Under the pieces are notes generated by a model. The model did no database searches, was not told where the DNA came from, and was given only the letters and a program-made list of their open reading frames with translations. Position numbers and translations under genes: made by a program. A stretch of DNA of 64,000 bases from Bretschneidera sinensis (Eukaryota > Streptophyta > Magnoliopsida > Brassicales > Akaniaceae): NCBI GenBank assembly GCA_023935145.1, contig CM043700.1, positions 62,890,120 through 62,954,119 of the forward strand, in the 5' to 3' direction. Positions 42,300 to 54,316 of the stretch are shown here, one piece after another (the first letter of the stretch is position 1; every line of letters begins with the position of its first letter).

Positions 42300-45290
42300 A
42301 GGTGTCTACGAGATTGCTATTATGTAAACTAAACTTTTTTTAAGAATCTTCTTAGTGTAAGGCTCTTGTGATAAAGCTAAGATATACTATGAATGATCTT
42401 TATAGATCTTCAAATCAAGTACATAATTAGCTTATCCCAAATCCTTCATTTTAAAATTGAAAGAACAACCATTCTTAAATGGTGACAATCTCGTTATCTT
42501 TCTAGTCAATGAATCATCAACATATATTGATAAATTTCCAAAGTTTATCCTTGAACCTTTTACATGCATACAGTGATCCTCATTGATAATGCAAACTCAT
42601 AAGTTTTCATAACTTCGATGGAACTCAAATATCACTATCTAGATGAATACTTCAGGATATACACGAAACATTGGAGCTTGCACACTTTGCGCTCTTGGCC
42701 TTCTAACACAAAAACTATGGGTAGTTTTATGTAGATTTAGTCATCCAGTTCTCCATCGAGAAATATAAGCTTAATGTCCATTTGGTGCTTTCATAAGGTC
42801 AAACTTGTGATGATAACTAGAATGGGGCGAATAGAAGTAAACCTCACAAGCTACACCCTCTTGTAGGATATAGTCTTTCGCCACTAAACATGCCTTATAC
42901 CTCTCAATTAAACTCATTCACCTATCGCTTTTCGGGTGATCTTAAGAACTTACTTGTTCTTATTTACTCTGCAATAGCTAAGAGTTTCACCAAGTCCTAA
43001 ACATGGTTAGTTTTCTCTAAACTCCAATATTTTCTTTATTGTTTTTAATCCGTTTTATTTTCTAGTGATGATCTCAAAAACTTATCTTTTAAGCTCGCAT
43101 CAAAGACAAATGACTTTTTTTTTCCATTGCTACCACGCAACTATGATTCTAGTTGTAAACCTCAAACAGACCTCAAGTAGAAACACCAATCAATGTATCT
43201 CTCTCACTAGGTTGATAAGGTTTAGGAATAACCTTGTTAGTTTTATCTTATTGATTGGATGCGCTAAGATGATTAGGATTTTTCATCTCATAAAGCGAAA
43301 ATAAACTTATTGATCTAACCCTATTTAAGGAAAAATCGATTTTAGGACATTGCTTCTATCAACTTCAGTCAAACTTCTAGTTGCTTATTTATGAATAAAC
43401 CCATCCCTTTGGAGTGTTCTTAGTATCTACAAAATATACACCTCTATATTTTGACCCCAACTTCCCAAACTTATGAGAATGGTCATGAACATAAGCAATT
43501 ACCCCCAAGATCATCAATCGACTTAGAACAAGTATCAGACCTATTCTTAGTCAATTAAATAGAAGTAACCGATAGAGAAGATACATGGTTAAGCATACAG
43601 GCAACAATTAACAAGGAATCTCAATAGAGATAGATTGTTCCAATAACTTAACCTTTATTATAGTGTCATATCCTATATATCTCTGCAACAACGTATTGTT
43701 ACAAAATTTTTAAGGAATGAACAACTCTTTTCTAAAAAAATTTATCCTAAATCAATTCTTCTGGACCACAAAAGTCCAAATGAGTTACTAGCAATGAGAT
43801 CTTAGTTTTAGGTTCTATATTAAATGTTTTTTAGTTGTTTATTCAGCTAGAAAAAGTTCACAAATAGACAAAAATTAAAACTAATGAGCGAGCCTAACAT
43901 TCTATCACTAGTCAAACCATTTAATTATTTCAAACCCATTGTGATCTAGTCTAGCTTGCCAAATAATTTCACATTAACAATTTACACTAAAAAATGCAAT
44001 TAAATAAAACAACCACAATTCTAATTATAATACAAAACACAAACCACATCTAAGTGTTTTGGAACCATTTAATAGATCAATACAACAAAGAAGTAAGTTT
44101 CCTACAATACATCAACCCAACGCCAAAATAAATAACATTAAAACTAAACCTAGAAGGGCTAAACACAAAAACCAACTCCGTCAACTTAAAATACATTTGG
44201 GAAATTTGTAGGACTCAGATTTGACCACCAATCAACCTTAGCTTATAGGTATCAAAACCCTTGTCTTCAACTCTTAAGTTGCTGCTCACATATATCAAAT
44301 GTGCACTTTGTCAGATTTGATGGTGCTCCATGTTCTCCAGCTACACAACATGCCTTTCCTGAGTCTATAATCCACAAAGGATGAGATTCAGTAAGCAACA
44401 CATAGCTAGAAAAATAAGCATTAACCAAAGAAATAAAGTAGGGTAATACTTTCTTCGGCTCAGTGCAATCATGAGCGTAGTGACCCAACTCACCACAGTT
44501 GTAGCAGCTCATTTTGGTCTTGTCCTTCTTACCATCTTGCTTACCCCTCTTGCATTTCTTGGTCTTCTTGGGTGCCAGAACATTCTCTTTACCTTTCTCA
44601 TGCTTCAAGCCCAAAGCCTTGCGCATCTTGGATTCAACAACGTAAGCTTGACTTGAATATTTATAGCCTCAAAGTGCTCATCTTCAAGTTCTAGGTGACG
44701 CACAATGTCATCAAAACTTTTAAGTTTCTCATTACGCATCATCTCAACTTTCATGTGCTCACATTCCTTAGGCAGAGACTGAATTCTGCATAAACTTCTT
44801 GTTCATTAGTTAAGGGGTAAGCTTTTTCCTTAATTGCCTTTATCATGTTTGACATCTCAACAAGATGTTGCCTCATTTAATGATCTAGGCACTTATCATA
44901 GGTGCAAAATTTGCCAATGAGACACCTCAATTTGGTAGAGAAACCCTCATATTTCTTTTTCAAGGCAACCAAGATTTCTCAAGCGGTGTTATACTTCACA
45001 TGCCTATATACAAGATCATCTTGAATATTACTCAGCATCATCATGCGAGAAATGTTATCATTCCTCTTCCATGATTCATAAGCCTCATTATCTCTCTCAC
45101 TTTGAGTAGAAGTTCCTCACTAAGGTTCACTCATGGTGTAGTTGACAACTTCGTTAACAACTAGTGCTTCAAGGATGCACTGAACCTTTTAGTGCCAAAC
45201 TTCAAAGTTTTCATCATTCAGTTTTTCAACCTCATTCAACGTCGCCTTACAGTCTTAAGATTCGAAGCCATGATCTTAATAACTACATGG
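42300..45290 (-). mobile_element. heavily decayed Ty1/copia element
   Basis: Read on the minus strand. Gag starts near 45270 (MASNLKT, then NEVEKLNDENFEVWH after a shift), a clear knuckle-protease frame lies at 44626-44267, and an RT remnant near 42530-42350 has INIYVDDSLTRK (YVDD box) and FKMKDLG followed by ANYVLDLKI. Integrase between them is barely legible. Many stops and shifts; no LTRs could be assigned with certainty. Confidence 0.7.
44267..44626 (-). pseudogene. copia gag C-terminus, zinc knuckle and protease start
   Basis: 119-codon frame. It has a Lys-rich segment (APKKTKKCKRGKQDGKKDKT), a perfect CCHC knuckle CYNCGELGHYAHDC, then LWIIDSGKACCVAGEHGAP with the copia protease DSG triad; the next residue is Lys instead of the usual Ala/Ser. 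It then loses the family frame. Confidence 0.75.
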
Positions 45291-45299
45291 AGACATATC

Positions 45300-47090
45300 A
45301 CTAATCAAATACTAGCACACTCATAACCTTATTCACACGCATTTATTTTGCAGCTAATTCGAATTAATTCGATGATATTTCACTTAAGACATGGAATCAA
45401 AAGTTCACTATGCTCCCAATCATCACCCATATACAAAATTTTAATCATCATAAATTTTGTCCAATTAGCGCAAAATTTAAGTCCTATGTGAGAATTCATC
45501 TTAACTCTACCAACCTAGAACTCCCACTTAGTTCATGTATATTAAATACATTATATAACATTCATAATGCATGATCATGAACATAATAAATCATTCTAGA
45601 ATGAAAAAATTTTATTTCATTCATCATGCAAACAAAAAATGTACAGAAGAAAGACCTAAGTTCCACTTCATTAACTTAGATTCATTCATTAACAAAACAC
45701 AAACTTCTGGCATTGGCTACACTTTTTTCTTTCTTTTTCTCATTAGAAAAGATTGTAAAAGGTAATTTCTTGGTCAAACGTTGAATGCTTTTGTAATCTT
45801 CTAAGTAATTTGTATGACCAAAGAAGCTTATTTTCTCATCTATTACTCGTTTTCCTATATTAATCATCCAAGGATCCCTATTTCCTACCCAAAAAAAACT
45901 CTTAAATGTCTTATACTATGAAGATTTGGAAACTATGATAACACAACAGCTAACACGCCTCATTCCTGAAAGAAGACAACATTCTTCAGCTAATTCCAAC
46001 TCATTGGAGACCTTCATGAAACTATTTATTACTTTTTTGGTCATGCCTCAAAGTAGTCTTCACAGTTTCCCATTCATCATATGAATAGGACTCAAGCATT
46101 AAGACATTTAGAAACAGTGGGATCATAAACTATAACTTTATCCCACTTCTTTGCCACTTCATCTATATGCTTATTCATGTAGGTTCTGGATCCTTTTTAT
46201 AATTAAGACAACTCTAATATAAGTGACATGTTCACTACATCCTAGAATAATTAATATCTATAAATATTTTAAATTGATACTCAATCAATTATTACATTTA
46301 TTCACATGACAACAAATATATGTGCACAAAATCTCGATCAAATTCGATTTCAATTTTAGAGAAAAACAAAAAAAACTAGGAACTTCTACAAGCTTCCATT
46401 GGATGCTAACCCTATTAAAAAAATCAAGCTAAAAAATAAGTTTGTCGCACTAAAAAATGCACAAATTTTAATTTTATAAAATTTCCAAAAAAAAATTATT
46501 TTTAAATTATTTGATTATTTTTTATTTTAAAAAATAATATTAAATAATCCATATAAAATTAATTTTTGGAAATATTATATAAAATCAGAAATAATTTTCT
46601 GATCAAATTGTAATTTTCCCCACCGCCCTGTGCCAGCGATGGTTTGGAATAATGATTACTGTTCACAACCCGCCCAAAAACAGACCAGTTATAGCATTAG
46701 CTCATGCAACCCAAGCGCCACCTTAAAGGTGTCTGATGATGATCAGATCAACGACGCACACTTCATCCGACGGTGCTGGTTACGGTGCTGGTCTCCATTT
46801 GTTGTTTCGGTCACTGGAAAAGTGAGAGAGTGAGGCGTGTTTCTAGTCTGGAGGTCATCTTCAACCTTCAAACTTGCAATTTTGCCCATAAATTCCAAAA
46901 TTTCCGAGGTCTATATCTTCCTTTATAGGTAACCAAAAAAATTGTACAATATATTGTTAGAAAGCTTATTAAATTATCTTTCTAACCACATAAATTTCAT
47001 ATCATGAAATTAAGCGTATAACTTATGAAAAATTTTCAAAGTTTCGGTTCTTACGGATAGGGTTTCAATTTTCTCTCTCCACCATGAGAG
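45300..47090. other. no supported gene; AT-rich
   Basis: Short frames only. 46620-46850 is more GC-rich (ACCGCCCTGTGCCAGC) and leads into the LTR-like fragment, so it may be the 5' part of that LTR. Confidence 0.35.
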
Positions 47091-47099
47091 TTACACCAC

Positions 47100-47460
47100 A
47101 AGATTTTCCATGCAACTCATAGTAGAAACTATACAACTCTTGGGTTCAATTGCCTATAACAACCATGTTTTTTCAGGCAGTAAATATATGTATTTTCCAA
47201 GGAGAAAGTGGCTGCTGAAAAATTGTTATAGAGAGAGAAACATTTTTTAGTGAGAGAAACATCATATTCTACCTTTAGAGAGTTATGAAGGTTCTTGGGT
47301 CGTGAAAATAACACAATTTTCCTCATTGTGATTTCATGTCTGACCTACAATGAGATTGAAGCATAAAGAACCGGAGAGGAGTCCAAATACTAAAAGATTT
47401 CGGGCCGAATCAGTAAGTACCCGTTATTCCGCTGTGTAACAATGATTTACATTGCTATCA
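47100..47460 (+). repeat. LTR-like fragment with primer-site remnant
   Basis: Ends ...CGTTATTCCGCTGTGTAACAA, followed by TTGCTATCAGAGCAT (47452-47466), one or two changes from the initiator-Met primer site. This suggests the 3' end of a 5' LTR on the plus strand, with its interior lost to element D. The inverted partner is at 40150-40500. Confidence 0.55.
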
Positions 47461-47685
47461 GAGCATATGTTTACATTCTTTGGGTGCAAATAGTCTATGT
47501 GAATATGATTGCATGTATGAAACTGGTAGAAAATGTATCAACATTCATGAAACCCGAAATATGAAGTTTCAATGGATGAAAATAGCAAATAGTTTTGTAA
47601 ACCGAGGTTCAAACCCAAGAGGGGAGGTTAATTGGGTTTTAAAAACTTTTGCTAATTACTTTGCAAGTTTTTAAACAGTTAATTA

Positions 47686-48965
47686 CCTAAACTAAACTTA
47701 TCTTAACCTAGTTCCAAGTTTTGAATTATATGTTGCAAAACAAATAAAAACTAAACTATATTGATTTAAAACTAATAATAAAGAGACTAAGGTTTCTGAA
47801 TCCACCTCACAAAAGTTAAGTATATATCTTCATGTTCTAAAAATAGCCTATCAAAACATTCCATGAATCCAACTTAAAACAAAAAAATAACAAATATCCC
47901 AATTAAACCAAAAGCATCCAATGTATCCGCTTTTAACAAATCACAAAGGAAATCCAATTTAATCAAAAACAATTTGATGTATCCATCAGATGAATCACAC
48001 GGAATATCCAACAGAATAATTTAAACGCAATCAATCATAAGATTTTACTCAAATAATTGACGGAACATTTATACTAAAAAAAATCAGAATTGTATAAATA
48101 AATCTGAAACTATTATGCCAAACAATGACGAGGCTTCATCTTCAACCTTAGTTGAAGATTTTAGCCACTCATAATCATGAAACTAGAGTTCATAATAAAA
48201 GTGCTAAACATTAAACTAAAAAAAAAAGCAGTAAATTAAAACTGACTATACATAGGAGAAATTCCACTCGCTGTTGGGCAGCACTTCCCCTCGTGGTAGC
48301 AAAGCCTTCGGCATCCACCAGAATGCTAGAAGACATCCATTGGATTACACCAAATGGCACCAGGAGTTGCAAACTAAAGACGAAGTGAATAGGGGCTTAT
48401 ATAGGGAAACATCACAAGTGCAATGTGTTTCCTATCCGATGTGGGATATTGCAGATTCTAGCTTTTGCTCTTTGACCTTTGTCTACTAAAACTATCATAA
48501 CTTTCTCTAGAAAAATCAATTTATTGATCCATAAAATTCCCCAGAAAACAAAAATCCGAATCTTTCCAAGCACATATAGATCATCTCTTGGTTCTTCCTG
48601 AATCAATACAGTTAAATCCTCAAAAATAGTTGATCCATCACGTTGAAATCATGCACAGCCTGACCTATGTCTACTAAAACTGCCATAACTTTCTCTAAAA
48701 AAATCATTTTATTGATCCGTAAAATTTCCCAGAAAATAGACATCCAGATCTTTCCAAGCATATATGGTTCATTTCCTGGTTCTTCCTGAATCAATACAGT
48801 TTAATCCTAAAAAATGGCTGATCTCGAGCAATTCTGGCAATTTAGTGAAACTCCTTTCCAAGATTGTAAACCTGTAAAACAACGAAAAACAATTCAAAGT
48901 AACAAATTCCTAAGCTAACAAATGTAAATTAAGTGGCCAAAATATGCAATATTTGGCACTCATCA
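47686..48965 (-). repeat. 3' LTR of element D (left end diverged)
   Basis: Begins on the minus strand TGATGAGTGCCAAATATT at 48965. The upstream AAGTTTGAAGGTATT is a worn polypurine tract. It contains the 188-bp internal duplication (TGTCTACT at 48480 and 48668) also present in the 5' LTR. A TATATAAG box lies near 48396-48405. Confidence 0.8.
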
Positions 48966-50330
48966 AATACCTTCAAACTTACATTTTGCTAGTCCCTTAG
49001 CAAAACAAAATAAAAAACTAAATGAAAAACAAAGAACATCAAGATAAGTTCATCACTCATGGTATTCAAAAATTTAAGGAGCACTCGAAACCATGATATT
49101 CATTCATGAGCAAGCTTAAAAAAATATAACTCATCTTTGCAATGAATAAGAATTTTAAAACTTAATTACTTACAAGAGGCAGGCTAAGACATCACAAGCT
49201 TGAATCAGTGTAAAGTAAATTAGCATAAACAGATGAGGTTTCCAAATAACTTCAATGTACAATGTCTCCATGTCTCAATATTCACATAATTTCTCATCAG
49301 AATGAACAACGATAACATAGTTTTATTTTATTTATTTTTATCATAAGGCTCTGCTATGTTTAGTTCCCTTAAGCTTTCTAATTGACCCATGTATCGAGTG
49401 TTGAGTCAATGACTCCCAAACCAGATGGTTTTAGGGCATTAGGTGTAAAGATACCCCTAAGAACTTACTAACTCGAGTCAAAAAGGTTACAAAACTAGAC
49501 TGGCCTTAATGCTACCAAGCAAAATTTCCACATTTTGACGTGAACACTCATTGCTTACTGAGGCAAGAGGTCCAGTTACTCAGCAGAAAGTTTTGCAATG
49601 ATCATTATGAATAAAATTCCCACCTTTTGACGTGAACACTCACTGCGTACTGAGGCAAGAGGTCCAGTTACTCAGTGGAAAGTTTATTGATGATGATCAT
49701 TATAAATATTAGTAGTATTATTTGTTATTTTTTTCCTTTTTTTTATACTTTTCTATGCCCAAGTGTTAATCTCTCAAGTCATCCAGTTTCATTTAAGTCA
49801 TGGAAACATACACATTAAAATCACATGTCATACCTCACACAATTATGTGCTAATGTGCTCGTGTCAGATTAGATCAAACATGTGAATTCTCAAATGCCTA
49901 AAGTAAGTAACTTAAGTTTTAAACTCTATCATCAGATCATGTGTTCAAAATTTTAAGGTCACCAACGAAATCACATCACAATTTTTCAGATCAACCAAAA
50001 TTTTCAGACGAATATGAACATGCATTTACCTTTTTTTTTTAATTGAAGAAAAACAACAACAAATTAGGACAAAGTGTGTGTAATGTGTCTCCCATACCCC
50101 CAAACTTAAATTACACATTGACCCCAATGTGTGAATAATATGGAAAGAGCTAACCTGGGAGATGGAGCACTAGCTGGACGAGTATGGCTCATAACATACC
50201 CCCAAACTTGAACTGAAGTACGCGTTGTCCCTGAAAAATAACGATTGGAAAACAAAAATACTGGAAACAAACATTAATCATAAATATGTAAAATAATAAA
50301 TAAACAGAAAGGATAAGCTGTGGAGTGCCT
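48966..50330 (-). other. long 3' untranslated region of element D
   Basis: Non-coding, matching the 3' regions of E (55310-56701) and F (59660-61068). It contains a two-copy repeat of about 90 bp (49536-49690) based on ACTGAGGCAAGAGGTCCAG. Confidence 0.8.
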
Positions 50331-50379
50331 CCCATGAGCGCTAAGTTTAACATCTTCAGCCCGACTCAACATTAGTAAT

Positions 50380-50860
50380 CATGCCCAACTAAGTGCTCCA
50401 CCATTTGATCAATAAATGAGATTTGAAAATGATCCTTCCTTGTGGCAGCATTCAACTTACGATAGTCTATACATACTTTCCATCCTGACTAAACACGAAT
50501 TAGTACTAACTCATCGTCCTTATTTTTCACTACCGTCACTCCAGCCTACTTGGGCACGACATGAATTGGGCTCACCCACTTGCTAACAGAGATTGGATAA
50601 TTGATCACTGTATCAAACAACTTTATCACTTCTATCCTCACAACTTATTGTATAGCTGGGTTGAGCCTTCTTTGTGGCTCCCTCGATGGCTTGGCATTCT
50701 CCTCCAAATGTAACTTATGCATCACCACCGAGGGGCTGATCCCCTTGATATCCTCAATAGTCCAGCCGATAGCTTCATTGTGCTCTCTTAAAACGTCCAA
50801 TAATTTATCCACTTGAGCATCAACCAAATCTGAAGCTATAGTTAGAGGCAAAGAATCTGC
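50380..50860 (-). pseudogene. RT N-terminal stub of element D
   Basis: Encodes VDKLLDVLREHNEAIGWTIE, DIKGISPSVVMHKLHLEENA and PSREPQRRLNP, the pre-RT linker of Athila-type pol. It continues with stops to the RT start and ends at a sequence equal to the LAGHDY-stop junction of E and F. All catalytic RT motifs are absent. Confidence 0.8.
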
Positions 50861-50865
50861 TAGAC

Positions 50866-51450
50866 CTAGGAACTTATACTTAAGATTGTCTGGTAAAGGC
50901 TTATGTCCTTCTTGAGGGGTTCAAGTGTTGTGGTCTCCTCCGTCTCACTGCTCTTCTGAGGAGCAGACTCCAAAATAGCATTTGCTTGCTCAAACAACTT
51001 ATCCAAATCCAAATCCTCTTCAAACTGAGTAAAACATGCCTCCAGGGGGTCCTCACTGTGGGATTCATCCACAGTCTTCTCCATCTCACTGCTCTTCTGA
51101 GGAGCAGACTCCAAAATGGCATTCACTTGCTCAAGTAACTTATCTAAATCCAAATCCTCTCCAAACTGAGCAAAACATGCCTCCAGAAAGTCCTCAGACT
51201 CCCCTCCTTTCTTGGGCGCTTGTAATCTCTCAGGGTAAGGCGTTTTAGGTACAAACGACCTAGGGAGATCCTTAATAATAGGTGTGGCTGTAGATGGCTC
51301 AGCATCTCTCTTTTCCTTGTTGCCACTTTCTTGCCCTTGTTGAATAGCTGGGTTCTCTTCCACTTGATTGTCCGCTTGTCTCCCATACCTCAATGGGACA
51401 ATTAATTGCACTTGTTCCTGCCCGTACAGAGGAGTTGATGAATTTCCCAC
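50866..51450 (-). CDS. gag-pol linker ORF of element D with duplicated module
   Basis: 194-codon frame with a Pro/Glu-rich spacer and two copies of an acidic module: LEACFAQFGEDLDLDKLLEQ, then NAILESAPQKSSE, repeated as LEACFTQFEEDLDLDKLFEQ. This is the variable stretch between gag and pol in Athila-like elements, of unknown function. E has two module copies and F has one. Confidence 0.6.
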   Translation of the reverse strand: MGNSSTPLYGQEQVQLIVPLRYGRQADNQVEENPAIQQGQESGNKEKRDAEPSTATPIIKDLPRSFVPKTPYPERLQAPKKGGESEDFLEACFAQFGEDLDLDKLLEQVNAILESAPQKSSEMEKTVDESHSEDPLEACFTQFEEDLDLDKLFEQANAILESAPQKSSETEETTTLEPLKKDISLYQTILSISS

Positions 51451-51474
51451 CGTAAACTATTCCTTTGGGTTAGG

Positions 51475-52090
51475 CTCAGGTTGACTAGAGATCATTCCCT
51501 TCTCTCCTTCACCCAAGTGACTTGCGATTTGACCCATTTGACTCTCTAGCTTGGCAATTGCTTAGGTGTTTACTATTGTTGCACTTCTTACTTCACTTAT
51601 GGATTGGCCAATCATCTTCCTGAAATCGTTGAGGGCATCCTCCAATGACTGTGAAACCGACACTGGCGCATGAATAGGAGCTTGGTAAGCGGGTGCTGGT
51701 GCTGGATAGGCTGAGTGACCATAACTTGGAACTGGTGGAGGAAATTCGGGAGGGTAATGATTGTGAGCATGATAAGGGGCTCCTCCCTGATTCATCAGTT
51801 GGTTCTGCGTCCATGAAAAATCTGGGTGGTTCCGTCACCCTGGATTGTACGTCTCGAAGTAAGATCCATTTGATTGCCACCAATAGTCATTGAAAGCGTT
51901 TATTTGTTCCATGGGATACTCGACAAAAGCCGACGTAGATGGACAATTCTGTGCTAAATGCATAGGACTAGCACAGATGGAACAACTATCAACATTGAAT
52001 GTATTAGTTGTATTGATGGACTGACCGGTCATCTTCATGAAATCCTTGAGGGCGTCCTCTAAAGACTGTAAAACCAGCACTGGATTCATC
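51475..52090 (-). pseudogene. gag C-terminal remnant with zinc knuckle, element D
   Basis: Starts at the ATG near 52088 (MWMNPVLVLQSLEDALKD), carries knuckle CSICASPMHLAQNC and YPMEQINAFNDYW, then a Pro/Tyr-rich part (HNHYPPEFPPPVPSYGHSAY) and a second copy of the SLEDALNDFRKMIGQSI motif. Two overlapping frames. The large N-terminal gag domain is missing; the start ATG leads directly into the C-terminal part, as in F. Confidence 0.75.
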
Positions 52091-52235
52091 CACATTTTTT
52101 TTATAAGCCAATGCAAACAGAAACAAATAAAATAAAATAAAATTGCAAATAGAAAAATCAACAAAAATTGCTAACTAACTAGTAAAAAAATAAAATTAAT
52201 TCAGACAAAAATTTAATTTTCACAAACCAAACAAC

Positions 52236-52253
52236 TCCCCGGAAACGGCGCCA
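52236..52253 (-). other. primer binding site of element D, tRNA-Asp type
   Basis: The minus strand reads TGGCGCCGTTTCCGGGGA, one base from the form in F (GTTGCC). The motif is the usual plant Ty3 site matching tRNA-Asp. Confidence 0.85.
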
Positions 52254-52259
52254 AAACCT

Positions 52260-53649
52260 TGTTGTGAGCTTCAAATTGCTCGCAAGCGCATGAGTCATTT
52301 GCAATATAATGTTGCGCAAGTGCGAGGTCGAATCCACAGGGAATTGCGTTGTGAAAATGTAATTTTACTTAAACTAAACTTATCTTAACCTAGTTCCGAG
52401 TTTTGAATTATATGTTGCAAAACAAATAAAAACTAAACTAAATTGATTTAAAACTAATAATAAAGACACTAAGGTTTTTGAATCCACCCCAACAAAGTTA
52501 AGCATATATCTTCATGTTCTAAAAATAGCCTATCAAAACATTCCATGAATCCAACTTAAAACAAAAAAACAACAAATATCCCAATTAAACCAAAAGCATC
52601 TAACGTATCCGCTTTTAACAAATCACAAAGGAAATCCAGTTTAATCAAAAAAAAATTGGTGTATCCATCAGATGAAACAAACAGAATATCCAACAGATCA
52701 ATTTAAACGCAATCAATCATAAAATTTTACTCAAATAATTGACAGAACATTTATACTAAAAAAAATCAGAATTGTATAAACAAATCTGAAACTATTATGC
52801 CAAACAACGACGAGGCTTCATTTTCAACCTTAGTTGAAGATTTTAGCCACTCATAATCATGAAACCAGAGTTCATAATAAAAGTACTAAACATTAAACTA
52901 AAAAAAAGCACTAAATTAAAACTAACTATACATGGGAGAAATTCCACTCGCTGTTGGGCGGCACTTCCCCTCGTGGTAGCAAAGCCTTCGGGATCCACCA
53001 GAATGCTAGCAGACGTCCACCGGATTACACCAAATGGCACCAAGAATTGCACATTAAATATGAATGTGAAGAGGGACTTATATAGGGAAACATCACAAGT
53101 GCAATGTGTTTCCAATCCGATGTGGGATACTGCAGATTTCAGCTTTTGCTCTTTGACCTTTGTCTACTAAAACTGCCATAACTTTCTCTAGAAAAATCAT
53201 TTTATTGATCCGTAAAATTCCTCAGAAAATAGACATTTGGAAATTTCCAATTATATATGGCATATCTCCTAGTTCTTCCTGAATCAATACAGTTAAATCC
53301 TCAAAAATGGCTTATCTGTCACGCTGAAATCTTGCACAGTCTAACCTTTGTCTACTAAAACTGCCATAACTTTCTCTAGAAAAATCATTTTATCGATCCG
53401 TAAAATTTCTTAGAAAATAGACATCCAGATCTTTCCAAACATATATGGCACATCTCTTGGTTCTTCCTGAATCAATATAATTTATTCCTAAAAAATGGCT
53501 GATCTGTACGAGCAATTCAGGTAATTTAGTGAAACTCTTTTCCAAGCTTGTAAACCTGTAAAACAATGAAAAACAACTCAAAGTAACAAATTCCTAAGCT
53601 AACAAATGTAAATTAAATGGCCAAAATATGCAATATTTGGCAATCATCA
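52260..53649 (-). repeat. 5' LTR of element D
   Basis: 1390 bp; on the minus strand TGATGATTGCCAAATATTGC to CTCACAACA. It contains a 188-bp tandem duplication (TGTCTACT at 53161 and 53349) absent from E/F LTRs. TATA box near 53079-53087. Confidence 0.85.
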
Positions 53650-54316
53650 GAGGCCCACTACTCGGATTAGGTCGCAAACATGGTAATGGTTAAGAAAGCA
53701 AATGAAAAATAGAGGATTTGTATCGACTTCATCGATCTCAATAAAGCATGCCTAAAAGATAGCTTCCCACTATCGAAGAGATACCAGCTAGTTGATGCCA
53801 CCTTAGGATATGAATTATTCAGCTTCATGGATGCCTGCTCAAACTATAATCAGATTCTCATGAACGAGCCTGACCAGTCGAAAACTACCTTATTCACCAA
53901 AAAAATGTAGCTACTATTATAAGGCCATGCCCTTTGGACTTAAAATATCAAGCCAACCTACCAATTTTTAGTCAACAAGATCTTCAAAGAGCAGATCAGA
54001 AGAAACATAGAAGTCTATGTTGACAAGATGCTTGTCAAGAGCGCATAGTCAATAGAACACATATCTGACCTCGAAAAAGCCTTTGAAGTCCTCAGACAAT
54101 ACAAAATGAAGCCCAATCCTAGGAAATATGCCTTTAAAGTCACCTTAGACAAATTATTTGGGTTCATAGAATAGAATCCAACCTTGAGAAAATTTCTTCC
54201 AACCTTGAGAAAATCAAAACAATTTTGGACATGAGCCCCCCTTGAAACACCAAGGAAATCCAACAACTAACAGGACATGTTGCTAACTTCAACCGCTTCA
54301 TATCACAGTATGATAT
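53650..54316 (+). pseudogene. Tat/Ogre-like Ty3 reverse transcriptase remnant
   Basis: Legible with several stops and shifts: RICIDFIDLNKACLKDSFPL, DATLGYELFSFMDACSNYNQ, QFLVNKIFKEQIRRNIEVYV, then DKMLVKS, and EKAFEVLRQYKMKPNPRKYA. The FIDLNKAC and YVDxMLVKS forms are typical of the Tat/Ogre lineage and differ from the Athila-like neighbours. The second catalytic Asp of YVDD is Lys here. It lies between D and E with no LTR of its own. Confidence 0.75.

Larger units (their letters stand above)
47600..53649 (-). mobile_element. deletion-derived Athila-like Ty3 element D
   Basis: 5' LTR 52260-53649 (1390 bp) and 3' LTR about 47686-48965, both in minus orientation and starting TGATGA. The tRNA-Asp type primer site is at 52236-52253. 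The interior keeps only the gag C-terminus with zinc knuckle, a repetitive linker and the N-terminal part of RT, then joins straight to the long 3' untranslated region. Protease, RT core, RNase H, integrase and the gag N-terminus are absent. The left LTR end near 47500-47690 is diverged. Confidence 0.85.
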
